Positions 42,936-54,443 of a stretch of 64,000 nt of DNA are shown here, one piece after another. Every line of letters starts with the position of its first letter. Positions within the stretch are counted from its first letter, which is position 1. The DNA lies in assembly GCA_002118135.1 (NCBI GenBank), contig BDIU01000221.1, forward strand, positions 62,001 to 126,000, in the 5' to 3' direction. The position numbers and the translations under genes were made by a program. Below the pieces are notes generated by a model. The model saw nothing but the letters and a program-made list of their open reading frames with translations, was not told where the DNA came from and searched no databases. The stretch comes from Trebouxia sp. TZW2008 (taxonomy: Eukaryota; Chlorophyta; Trebouxiophyceae; Trebouxiales; Trebouxiaceae).

Positions 42936-45805
42936 ATGTCGGAAGCCATTGAGCTTGCCTCGTCGCTGCCGTTGCCTATGCCAGCCTTCGACGACGAAAA
43001 CAACTTGCGGCGCACACTCTCAAAGCGGCAGAGTTCGAAAAGTCAGCGCAGTCAGCCGTCTACCACTGAAACCACCAGCGACAACGTTGCGCCGTATCAG
43101 GCGTTGCCTGTTCAGGGCCCGCTCATCAGCCGGAACTACACTCCAGCTTTGGATGTATTAGAGCCTGACACTTTGCACCAACAGGCAAGTAATGGCGGCT
43201 GAGTCCTGACTTGCTTTGGTATGCTGTGCTCCTCCATGGGGTTCAGTAGCATGTCCAGATAGACTAAGCAAAGGTCTTTGTGGTGACAGGAGCTGGAAGA
43301 GCGTACCACAAAGGTTTTGCTAGACTACAAGGCAAAGCTGCTTGAAAGGACAAAACACCACATGGGGTATGTGCTAGCATTCAAGCACGCAAACTGATTA
43401 CCCAGTGTGGATGGGGATGTTGTTGATGCAAGGACTATCATGTTAAGGGGATCAAGTCCATTTTCATTTTCAGGTACCCTTACAACTTAGACTTTGAGTA
43501 TGGAGCCCTTGAAGGCCTTCAGAAGTTTAGCATCAACAATCTGGGCGACCCGTTTATTGAAAGCAACTATGGTGTTCATTCAAGAGAATTTGAGGTAAGC
43601 CCTTGTGCTGCTCTCGCGCAAGTTTCTGCTTGCATGCAATCGTTCGACATGTAACGGCCATATCTTTCACATTATCGCTTTGTCAATCAAGGTAGTGTCA
43701 GCAAATGTTCATTGTATCCCAGATTGGTGTCCTCCAATGGTTTGCAAAGCTGTGGGAGATTGACACTGAGGACTTCTGGGGCTACATTACCAACTGTGGC
43801 ACAGAAGGCAACTTGCACGGAATACTGGTTGGCCGTGAGAACCACCCTGATGGTATGTTCTCCACTTGCTTGCTTGCCTGCTCTACACAGTGTGTTTATA
43901 CTGCCCTGCATTTGCTTGACTGCTTGCATTGTGCGAGGTGTTTGGCTGCACGTCTGCATTCAGTGCATGCTTACTGCTGGCATTGTGATGGATGTTATGG
44001 CATGAGACAAAGTAGTCAGGCTGCAAGTTGGCATTGTATACAATGTTGGGCTCAAGCTGGCATGCTTCTAATGCTGTGATTGTGTTCACGGCATCAGACA
44101 ATGCGTTCTGGCTGCATGTGCAATGCAAGCTGAAGCGTCAGCTCCAGATGTCAATGTGCTGGCTGTCATGGCAAGCAAGCAGAAGCGACACAGGCAACGC
44201 ATGATTGCAGGGGTGCTGTATGCATCAAAGGAGACACACTACTCTGTCTTCAAGGCAGGCAAAATGTATAGAATGCCAACAGAGCCAGTGAACACATTGG
44301 CAACTGGAGAAATAGATTATGAGCACTTCCGCCAAAGGCTCAGGGCCAATAAAAGCAAGCCTGCCATTGTCAATGTCAACATTGGCACCACTGTCAAGGG
44401 TGCAGTAGATGATCTAGACAGGGTGCTTGAGGTCCTGACAGAGGAAGGGTTTGATGAAGACAGGTTTTACATCCATTGTGATGGTGCTCTCTTTGGACTG
44501 ATGGTGAGTGACTGTCCTATTGCTTGCATCAGATGCATGCATCACGGCTGGAAGTTCCATTGGACGCAAGCGTCAGCATATGTTTAGTTAGTGCAGATTT
44601 CATAGCAATCGCATTTGCTGCTCATCTCATCTTGCATGTGAGTTATGTTCAGACTTGAGTAGTGCATGCACTTGCACAAAGGCCTCAGAGTCCTTACAAG
44701 CATGTTTTGCTTGAATGCCGCCACATGAACGGTACCCATGGATCCTCATGCTGTTCTGTCCTGCCTAGAGTTTCAAGTCTAAAGATCAGGACACAAGAGC
44801 ATGAGGATTATCGGGTAGCATTCATTTGCAGCATTTGAGCTGCAATTGTGCGTCTGCACTGTCCTCTGATGTGCTGAATATAACATGTGATTTTGCATAA
44901 GGAACACTGCTGTTCACAGCCTTTGCACATTCTTGCTTGACTCTGTTGTGCTGAGCAGGTTTCATCACCAATCTGTATATCAACTTTCTTTTGCTTTTGC
45001 AGATTCCCTTTGTGAAACAAGCACCCATGGTCACCTTCAAAAAGCCTATTGGCTCGGTGTCAGTATCTGGGCACAAGTTTGTGGGTGCACCAGTGCCTTG
45101 TGGGGTTGTCATCACACGCAAGGAGTATGTTGAGGCATTGTCCAGTGATGTGGAGTATCTGAACTCAAGGGACGCCACCATTATGGGGTCTCGTAACGGG
45201 CATGCTCCTTTGTACCTTTGGTATACTTTGACCAAGAAGGGCTATGAGGGCATGCGCAAGGATGTTGAGAAGTGCCTACGAAATGCGCATTTGCTGAAGG
45301 TAAGCTTCACAAATTTGCTGCAAGAATGTTGCGCTCTGCTGTACAACTTGGGGCAGCTGCTGAAGGCAAGCTTTGCAGGTTTGCTGCCAATGTGTCATGG
45401 TTCGCCATATGTTTTGGGTGCAAGCTGTGAATGCACCTTATGCTTGCATGTTTGCTCAGTTATGGATGCTTCTACTGCTGATCAAGCCTTTGTGTCATTG
45501 CAGCAGCAGTCACCTGTTTGTTCCATCTGCAGGCTATGCTGGAAAGGGTAGGCATCCAGACAATGCTGAATGAGCTCAGCAGTACAGTCGTTTTTGAGCG
45601 GCCTCTAGAGGAGGCTTTTGTCAAGAAGTGGCAGCTGGCATGTCAAGGCGACATAGCACATGTAGTTGTCATGCCAAACATCACATTGGACAAGCTGGAG
45701 GTCTTTGTTCAAGACTTGATACAGAGCAGAGCGCGCATGTCTGTCGCAGCAATGAAGAAGATAGCAGCAGATGCTAGGGCTGCTGACCCTGATGCTGATG
45801 CGTAA
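42936..45805 (+). CDS. PLP-dependent group-II decarboxylase (serine/histidine decarboxylase type)
   Basis: In plants this family decarboxylates serine to ethanolamine for phospholipid head groups; histidine decarboxylase is the close relative, so the substrate is inferred. Exons 42936-43184, 43290-43366, 43474-43594, 43723-43852, 44211-44503, 45003-45299 and 45533-45805 join in phase to 479 aa. Recognisable are [25 protein letters not shown]-like [25 protein letters not shown], the PLP-lysine motif SVSGHKFVG, and [15 protein letters not shown]. The first intron starts with GC rather than GT (CAG/GCAAGT), the usual GC-AG consensus; a GT donor four bases on would break the frame. The intron after exon 6 repeats the end of that exon plus its donor. 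No transit peptide is seen. Confidence 0.93.
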
Positions 45806-46750
45806 TTCTGCTGTGGCAAGTATTGAGCTGTGTGGTCGATTGTCAGCAGTGGGTAGTGTAGTTCATTCTTGTCGGTGTTCTTCTTGTACATTACAGCTTA
45901 GTTGTTTGTAGCATAGGTGTGTGTGGCGCAGCGACTGTGCTGTTCAGCAGTTGTTCTAATTATTTGGAAGGTTGTGTTATTGGTGGTTTAAGTTGGTTTA
46001 TGACTTTTTTGATGGCAAGCTGACACGGTTTCGCATTTCATTAGGATGAAAACAAACGACTGAGACAAGTCATTGGAGGACTTTTGCAAGGTTGTACATT
46101 GCTGAGGATTCAGAGCTGCTGGTGAATATATGAGGTGACTGCAATTTTTGAAAGCTCACTCAATTCTTTCATTTTGTAAAGATATGCAACAAGCAACATC
46201 TTTGTCGAGCTTTTAGCAGCTGAATTAACATGCTAGCTGAATATATATAATGGTCACTGCCTGCAGAGTTGTGTGCATGGCGTTGTAGTATCGCTGAATG
46301 TTGCAGCAGGTCAAGCAGGTGAACTTTCAGAGCTGATTGGTGGGCCCACATGCCGGTTGTACTGTCGTGGATTAGCCAAAAACATGGCTTGCTCTACCAG
46401 ACAAATTCGGATGCAGACATCAAAGTCCAGCACCAATCCTTGAATGCCCTTTCTGACACTTGCCTTTCTGGGATCTCAGAGTCTGCGGTTGTGGCTAGCC
46501 AATGTGATATTGAAGCACAATCCAAGAGCTAAAAGGACTGTTAAGTATAACGGACCAGACCAACCTTTGAGCCTCAAAAGGGCAAGAGCTTACTATACAG
46601 GTAATGTACATCATCAACACCACAGGCGTCCCCTACTGGCTACTGTATACTGCATACTAAAATCCTCTAAATTATGAAGTGCTGTTATCTCAGGCTGGAC
46701 ATTTCTTCTCAACCAATCAGAGATTGCTAATCATGACTCACAACACTTGC
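45806..46750. other. Intergenic, convergent 3' ends
   Basis: 945 bp between the stops of the decarboxylase and the TSJT1-like gene; includes a T-rich stretch after the decarboxylase. Open frames here are short and have no splice partners. Confidence 0.5.
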
Positions 46751-48233
46751 TCAAAAGCTCATAGCAAACATGGGATCCAATGCCTCTTGAGACTTCAAAG
46801 TGCTGTTCATACTACGAGTATGTTCCATCTTTCTCTTGATTGGGATTGGGTCAGATTGAGAAGTGTACCCCTCATCCTCAGTCAAATCCAGTGACTGCCG
46901 GGCAAAAAGCTGATCAGGCGTCAAAGCAAATTGCTGCAGCTTGGGTGTTTTGCCTGCCACATAGTGGCCTGGTGGCACCTCCTGCCAGTCCTCTACTGTT
47001 TCTCCACCAGGAACATTGATAGGCTTGTTCACAAAAGCAGCTGAGTTGTCCTCATCAACAGCAAAATACAGCGGCTGCTGTCCACCAGGATCCCTGGCTG
47101 CAAAGACCTGTCTCTTATTGCTGTCATATATCACAAAAGAGTACTGTCCCTGCATGACAACAGTCAGGTTTAAAAAAACAGAAACTGGTCTAGAGTGCAG
47201 CAGCAACTGAAGAAGGCACAGTTGCGCAGGAGGCTCTTGTGCTCAGAAGGGGCTGCATGCATGCGATTATTTCTTGTTGAATTGCCTGTTCACGTTCCTT
47301 ATAGTCAGCAGTGGTGAGTAGGCAGATTCCAAGTGATCAACGTGTCAGCGTGTCCATTACCTGTAGCTCTGATAGCATGATCAGAAGGTTGCTGCATTTT
47401 GTCTGAAGGTAGACTTGGAGCAGAGCTTCTGCAGCAAAGCTTTGACTTTGGAACCTCCTGCTGCTGAGGCTTGCATTCCCATGCATCCTCTTGAAGAAGG
47501 ATGGACTGGCAGCATCCTTCTCAACCATTTTGAGAAGCTCCTCCACGTTGCTCAGAAAACCGTATAAAATGATGATTGCTGATCCGTTGCAGTATATGAG
47601 AGGCTGCTCATGATGCAGCTCGCCTGCAAACTCCTTAGCGCCAGTTTCGACGATGGCGCCTCCACCTGCAAGAATTTATTTGTGTCTGAGAGCTGACTGA
47701 GTTTGGAAAAGCCATTGCAGGGTGGCAGTTGCAGGAGCAAAGTCGACGTACCCGGTAGCGGGTAATTCTGCAATTTGTGTCTGCCTTTCTGAAGCCTGAA
47801 CAGGGCGCAACACGCGTGAGACTTCTAGAAACCACCAGCGTGACGTTATGCAATAAACCGCACACAACAGCACCTTTGCTGCAGGCCATACAGCCGTTCA
47901 TTCACGGACTTTTCAACACTTCTGCCAAATGGTCCCCAGTGTAGGCCTTGTCTGCAAAATACGCGAAAGGAGCTCAGAACAGGACGGTGGGAGCGAGATC
48001 ACAACCCACACCTAATGACATGGCTGTAACTACCTTGGGCAAAAGACGTATGCAAGCGACCCCAAGGTCGGCCAGGAATCATCAACAGCCTCCAGAGCGG
48101 CGATGTCAGCGTTATCTCCCAGCGAGATGCTGTGATGTCGCAAGCGAAGTCGCTGACAATTGTGCTTCAAAGCATGCATGTGACTCGGCGTATCATCTTC
48201 ATCTTTAGTCACGCAGCTGGCTAAGGCTAACAT
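46751..48233 (-). CDS. TSJT1 / DUF3700-like protein (class-II glutamine amidotransferase-like fold)
   Basis: Exons 48233-48034, 47951-47874, 47795-47752, 47665-47361 and 47149-46751 join with matching phases to 341 aa. The C-terminal half matches stem-specific TSJT1 / aluminium-induced proteins, which share the N-terminal nucleophile-hydrolase-like domain of asparagine synthetase: PLIYCNGSAIIILYGFLSNV, then QGQYSFVIYDSNKRQVFAARD and GGQQPLYFAVDEDNS. The catalytic N-terminal cysteine of true amidotransferases is not seen, as is usual in this family; function is unknown (stress-linked in plants). The first ~95 residues are unlike the family and could include a different start. Divergent from the H-protein gene with only 72 bp between ATGs. 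Confidence 0.8.
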
Positions 48234-48305
48234 TGTTAGAGTGGATCGCACTTCCGCGATATTGACCGTGTTGCAGACACATCCACATCAAGACCTTGAG
48301 CAATC
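48234..48305. promoter_or_regulatory. 72-bp bidirectional promoter interval
   Basis: All sequence between the ATGs of the TSJT1-like gene (-) and the H-protein gene (+); both 5' UTRs and core promoters must fit here or overlap the coding starts. Confidence 0.7.
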
Positions 48306-49522
48306 ATGGCATTGCGTATGTTTGCCAGCGAGGCTGTCAGCAGCTTGGGCCTAAGGCGGTCGACAGCCATGCTAGGCAGCTCTCAGCCGCAGTTCTTGCA
48401 AATTTTCTCACAGAACTTCGCCAACAGTAAGCTCGACAATTACTGAACTGTCTTAAGTGCAGTACCACTTCAAGGCGCATGATTTCTAATGTCTGTGGCC
48501 CGGTGCAGTCGCCAAAGATCTCGTTTACCAAGATAGCCATGAATGGGCGAAGGTCGAAGGCGACACAGCAACTGTCGGCATTTCAGACTTTGCGCAAGTA
48601 CGTAATTCGGATGCACATCGATGTTGTGTCCATCTTGTGCCCACAACATCCCTTCGCGATACTCATATCACCATGGTGTACGCAGGCTGAACTGGGCGAT
48701 ATCGTATATGTCGAATTGCCTGAAGTGGGGTCTGAGGTGAAGCAGGGCGAGCAATTCGGTGTCATTGAGTCTGTCAAGGTAAGCAGCATGCAGTACATGC
48801 ACAGATTGAACTTGTTGCAATGCTGCAGGGGTGTTGAGTGCAGCCCACGCTTTGCATCCTGTTCATACAGACAATTCTTATTTTGCTTGCATGCCCATGC
48901 GCTTCGACTGGTTGCTGCCTGCAAATGCAAAACTTTTTTGTTGCCAAGACAACTCCATGCAAAAGCTGTGTTGTGCAAACTTTGCGGTAGTGCATTTGAG
49001 GAAATTAACCTTCCCTACATTCAAATGCTCAAGGCCTTCCCTACATTCAAATGCTTAAGGCTTTTCTTGCAGAACACAAGCATCATGCACCTGAAATTTC
49101 ATTATGTGTTCAAACATGTGCATGGCGACTGATCTAACCTTGTACAACCTTGATTATGTAGTCATGTTGCTTATGTGCTTTGTAGGCTGCCAGTGATGTC
49201 AATTCTCCTGTGTCTGGCGAGGTGTCAGCAGTCAATGACAGCCTGACAGATGAGTCTTCCAAGGTATGTCTGCAATGTCAGCATGAGTGCTCGAGCTTCT
49301 TTGACAGCGCAGCAGTGACTATACTCACTACTGTTCACCTGCACATGATTAAAGCCCAAATTTCTTTACTTCAAGCTAGATCGCTCATGCTACTCACAGG
49401 TGAACAAGGAGCCTTACAGCGGAGGCTGGTTGATGAAGGTCAAGATCTCTGACAAGGGCGAGCTAGACAGCCTGTTGGATGCATCAAAGTATGAAGAGCA
49501 TTGTGCCAAGAGCGAGCACTAA
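48306..49522 (+). CDS. Glycine cleavage system H protein (mitochondrial)
   Basis: Lipoyl carrier that shuttles the aminomethyl group among the P, T and L proteins of the mitochondrial glycine decarboxylase, essential for photorespiration. Exons 48306-48426, 48509-48597, 48686-48778, 49186-49263 and 49400-49522 (TAA) join in phase to 167 aa, the family length with presequence. The N-terminus ([20 protein letters not shown]) is a typical mitochondrial presequence. Family motifs: [33 protein letters not shown], the lipoylated lysine in [18 protein letters not shown] and [10 protein letters not shown]. The short intergenic space with the TSJT1-like gene implies a shared bidirectional promoter. 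Confidence 0.97.
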
Positions 49523-50716
49523 GTGCCTACCCAGCAGACGGCATGATATTGCATGCTCTGGGGCATTTTCGTGCTCCTGTGGCAGTAGATTTTCGTTTCA
49601 CTGGCAGCAAATCAACTGTACTTGTCATTTGCAGCAGCTTTCAGACAGTTTTGCAGCTATTCTGCAGGCCAAAGTTTAGTGGGCTGTGAAGGTCTTGCAT
49701 ATGCATTGTCATGTCTGACAATGTCGACAAGTTACACTGTACATGGGTTCATTCAAAGCAGAACAGACCTGTTGCGGTCATGCCAAGGCCTGCGTGCTCA
49801 ACCCATAACATTTTCAGGCTATGGCTCTTGAGGCCCTGTCCCTTTCTATTCTTCCAAAAATCTAAAATCCAAAATCAGATATTGAATTTGATTGAGAGCC
49901 TGCAAACAATGCAGCATTTGAGGGCTTGGATTGCTTATTGATGTTGCATCAGGTGGCAACATTGAACAACAGGGCTTGCGCAAATGCTGAACACTTTGCC
50001 TGTTCAAGCCAAAGCACGCAGCCCGTACTGAACCACAATTGGACGGAGAGCGCAGCGCGCAGTGATATTCCTGGTCAGCAGATCTTGGTGCAGGCAAAAG
50101 AATCTGAATTTTGCATGTGGACAGTTCAGGTGGTCAGGTACAGTAAGCTAAAACCACTCAATGTCAGACATGGAACCCAGCAGCTGCATGAAGTGGCGCT
50201 CATTCCAACAGTGTCACCAGCTTTCCGAAGGATTTGCGCTGATCTTCCGAGAGTAAAAGCCTCGCTCGGCGGAGACCTGAAAGGCTCCTTTCGCCTGAAC
50301 TTGTCTCAGCGTGGGGAAGCACCAGATCCTTGTGCCGGCCTTGCTCTTTCTTCGCCCCGCTTTAGAGTAGACGTTGATGCTGCTACAGACGGCAAGAAGC
50401 GCACGCTCTCCAACATAAGAAGCAGCACAAGCTACGGCGCTTTTGAAGCGTCTGCCGCCTTTCAGTGACAATATTGGCGCCAAGCTTGGGCTTGTGCGTG
50501 CAAGAGAACGTTCTGTACAAAGCCGGTCACCTGTAGTTTGTAAGGCAAAGGAGGTTATAGCTTGCGCAGCACAAAAAGGTTTTTTGGCTGCTGCTGCGAC
50601 GACAACTACTCAACAACTACCCGTTAGCTTGTCGGCCAGCTTTTTTGAGTGTGAGGCCAGCTTAAAGATTGCGACCGTCAGCGACCGTCAGCTGCAAGCC
50701 TTCTTCAGCGACATTG
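49523..50716. other. Gap between H-protein and bZIP genes
   Basis: 1194 bp. A plus-strand open frame runs to 50468 (first ATG about 49941, about 175 codons) without recognisable domains or clear splice partners; it could be chance, an upstream bZIP exon, or a small gene. Otherwise nothing recognised. Confidence 0.35.
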
Positions 50717-53700
50717 ATGCAAAGCACAAGATGGCCGAACACTGCTGTTGAGCACAGTCAGCATCCAGCAGAGCCCAACCCCAACTGGCCATGGGATCAC
50801 CACAAGCACTTTGTTGAACCTGTAGACTCAGCATATACACAATCTGCAACAGGCTGGGCCTTGAAGTCTAGCGCAATGCATGAACCAGCAGACAACAGCC
50901 TTGCAAGTCGTCCGGAAGACCATCAGCAGCAGCAGCAATTTGCTGACTACTGGAATCAGCAAGATGACACACTGCTTTCCCCTTATTTGCCTGGGCATCA
51001 GGGCCCTCAGTCAAGGCCTGACTCATCACCAGCAGTCAGCATTGAGCCGGCACAGAGTTATCATGAACGTAAGCCTATCAACAGCAGAAGCCAGCCACAA
51101 CAGTCGCCTTGTAGGTTTGCGCAGTCAGGACTGAGCATATCTTCGCTGCTACAGGAGCAGCTCCATCTGCAGGTTACATGGGGTTTCCAGAGGAGCTGGA
51201 AGATGACAATTTGTTGATGGACTGTCTTGACTTGCCGGCAGCTCTGCCACGGTAAGTCCTGAAAGTGAGATGTCAATGCAAACTTGCTACTTTTGAGTGT
51301 CCAGATGCATGTAACTGCAGTGCTTGGTTTTGCCATGTGCACAGCAACGCAAATTGCCTGCTATCCTGTTGCATACTTGCAGGCCTGCTGTGCATGCTCA
51401 TGTCTTTGCTGTGCTTGTTCGTGAGTTTGTCCAGTCTGTCTGTGTCATGTTGATGCATGTCAGCTCTCAATGTCAGCGAGCAGCAAACTGTTCTGCAGGT
51501 CTGACAGTGCTCATGATCTGGGCGAGACTGTCGACCCAGAACTACTGCCTGATTTGGAGACCCTGCAGGAGCCATTTGAGCTGCCGCCTCAGCTCAGACT
51601 TGACATGCCAGCCCCAACATCACATCCAGGCACCACACACTCTCCAAGTCAGCTGTTTCACACTGATGCAAGTCATGAGCAGCAGCGTCAGCGCTCTTAC
51701 AATGCACACTTGAGTGCAGCTCAGGACACAATGCATCATCCAGGGTCTGTATCTGGTGCAACTAACTCTTCAGGACCGCGCAGCACAGCATCAGATGAGT
51801 CATTGCATCCAGGGCAGTATGCACAGCAATATGCAGCTCAACAGCAGAACTTACCAACACATCGATCTCATTCATCACCAGAGCAGCCCGCACGCTTAGC
51901 TCAAGCTCAATCTTTGCCACATTTGGATGACTTTGACGGTCCCTTTGTTGTTCAGCAAAGAGCACCTGGAGCTGTAGACAATGTGAGTTCCTGCATCCTG
52001 GTTCAATCATCTGCTTGCATAGACAAAACCCTGTAGCATGCACTGGGCGTGCTATGTTTGCTGTGCAATGCGTTGTACATGGCGTTGGCTTGACAATGGC
52101 ACATGTATAGATATAAGAGAATGCTGCGGAGAACGTAAGTGCATGTTGCAGAATGCAGTCAGACATGTCATGTCCAGATGCAGTCAAGGCTGCTGCATGT
52201 TATGCTAATGCTTTTTGATTGGCAATTGCAGGCTGGGACTGGTCACTTGTGGTACCCCATGCAGCATGACAGGGCAACCGAGCAAGACACTGCAGCTGCT
52301 TTGGAGGGACTTGATCTGACTGCAAACGCTGGCATGGCAAGGGCTATGTCTTCTGATTTGGAGTGCCTGCAAGCTGAAGAGCTTGATGACTGGCAGAATG
52401 AAGACGGTGCAGCTGCTGAGCAACCAGGTACTGGTTTTGCGTGTGACTGGGCAAGCTGCTAATGCTGCAACAGCTGAAGCCAGTTTGAGAAGTGCACAGT
52501 GCATTCCAAAGTCTTGCAATGCTGTTCATTGCAGAACAATATTGATGCTGGCTCAAGTTTGCATGGTGCCATTGTTGAGGTGCTGCTCTGGCGCAAGTCA
52601 TCAAAGCCCTCTCTGTGGTCAACACTTGCTTGTTGCAGTTGCTGCTGTTGTGCACAACATGAGTACAGCAGACGCGCTAGCAAAGCTTGCTTGCTTTCAG
52701 CATCAATTGCCTCAATCAACATGCTTCCTGCAGTTGCTGCTGTTGTGGACAACATGAGCACAGCAGACCTGCTGGCAGAGCTGGCTTGCCTGAGCCCTCA
52801 GAACAAGCGGAAGGGCAAGGGTGGCAGGCAGCCTGCAATGGACCCCAGGCTTGACCCCAATGTTGACCCCAAGAAGGCCAAGCGTATCCTGGCCAACAGA
52901 TTGAGTGCTGCACGATCCAAGATGAAGCAGAAGTCCCATGTAGAGGTAGCTGTTTTGCTGACACATCACGCTGACACCCTTCTGCGATTTGCTTGCTGAA
53001 TGTCCAGCTGTATGCAATTCACGCTAGACAAACTTGCTGCAAACTTTCTGCCTGCTCAAATCAGATGCGTGCCCTGCCCTTGAGGTTGCTGTTCATTTCT
53101 GTCAAACATCTGTTTCATATCTGATAGCATAAATGTGCAATGCATAATGCAGGCCACGATAAACATTCATGCCAAGCTATAAATCAATGCGCCTAAACTC
53201 AGCAGTAGGCTTTGTTTCAATAAGATGGAAATGTGCTGAACAGCGCCTGAGATTTTACACACACTGCAGACTCTGCGCCGCCGCATTGATGTGCTGAGCA
53301 AACAGAAGAGTGACATGAAGGCCAGCATTTCCGCAGCAAAGTCCGTTTGCGAGAGCAAAGCTGGCGACAACAACAGTCTCAAAGCTCAAGTCCAGGTGCA
53401 CAGCAGCTACCTGTCACTTCACACATCTGTTGTTCTGTTGACTGTCCCTTCTTGCTTGATCTCCACATAAAGCTGCTTGCTTCCATGATGCCTTATTTGC
53501 TCATCCTAGGCATCTTATAGTGATCAGCATTTACAACATGCTTTGCAGCATCTTTCTGAGTTGCAATTGATGACAGCATGAGTCTGGTGCAGTGGTGCGG
53601 AATTTAGCTCACCTAGTATTCATGAAGCAGAGCCCTGTGTATGTTTTGGCACCTGCAATCGGACAGAATTGTATGAAACTGCAGGCACTACAGGAGCAGT

Positions 53701-54077
53701 GTCACAGACAGTCCCTCATGACAGCCCAATTGGCAGAAGAGCGCAATTCTGTTTTGGGCATTACAAACCCGTACATGTCCATGTTTGGCCAGAATAGGCA
53801 GCCTGACATTACAAGGTCTTCAATTTATGGTGATTACAACCCTAGCACTGAGTCCAGACCCAGAAATTTGCCGCCTCACTCAAAACCTGCCAAGGGCACA
53901 AGCTTTCAAGGTCGCAGCGTGCCTGCCAGCAAGAAGGGTCGGGAGGCAATGAACCAGCAGGCATTCAATGCTCCCTTGGCGAGTTCAGTGTCAGCTCACC
54001 CTGAGTACAATGTATCAGCTCCTCCACTCAAGACCTGGGGCAGTACTGGCAAGAGACAGCCCCGTCATAAAGCGTGA
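50717..54077 (+). CDS. Group I (VIP1/RF2-like) bZIP transcription factor
   Basis: DNA-binding regulator. Exons 50717-51068, 51155-51251, 51499-51982, 52232-52427, 52734-52945, 53270-53395 and 53685-54077 join in phase to 619 aa. The basic region DPKKAKRILANRLSAARSK in exon 5 carries N-x7-K instead of the usual N-x7-R, the mark of plant group I bZIPs. A zipper-like helix (TLRRRIDVLSKQKSDMK...) starts exon 6 but is poor in leucine, so dimerisation may be weak or helped by exon 7 (ALQEQCHRQSLMTAQLAEER). The first four exons are Gln/Ser/His-rich, probably disordered, with an acidic patch (PEELEDDNLLMDCLDL). An incomplete copy of exon 5 lies just upstream of it. The ATG at 50717 is the first in frame but an upstream exon cannot be excluded. 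Confidence 0.9.
52634..52700 (+). repeat. Broken copy of bZIP exon 5 start
   Basis: TTGCTGCTGTTGTGCACAAC and GAGTACAGCAGACGCGCTAG repeat the real exon start at 52734 about 95 bp upstream, including the GCAG acceptor; it stops short of the basic region. Confidence 0.85.
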
Positions 54078-54443
54078 CCGTCCAACAAGCTTTCTTTTCC
54101 CCTTTTTTGGTTGGCCCATGTTCAGTTGCGTCCAGGGTGCAGTTGCAGTTCAGCGTGCTTTGCGTGTACAACAGCAGCAGCAGCAGCGTCAACAAGCTGC
54201 AGATGTGTGCCAAATTTTCTGTTGTGGTGTGCTTACTGTCTGTAGAACCCTCCCGCAGCCTTGCTAGCTAGTTGTGTAGTGCTGTTGCACCGAAGGGATT
54301 GATTGTGGATGGAGCAAGCATGCAGTGGAAGCAGATGCAGGAGTGTTGTCCTCAAGCTTAAAGCCTAATCTTGTTGCCAACTTCAATCAAACGAACCTAT
54401 GTTCTGGATTGTTTCATCAAGCTTGACAATCTCAATGTAACAC
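54078..54443. other. Intergenic, convergent 3' ends of bZIP and RIB72
   Basis: 366 bp; contains a CAGCAGCAG-rich stretch near 54173. No gene seen. Confidence 0.5.

Noticed and set aside
49941..50468. About 175-codon plus-strand open frame as a separate gene
   Set aside because: No recognisable domain, no clear splice partners, and of a length expected by chance at this base composition; noted in the gap entry only.
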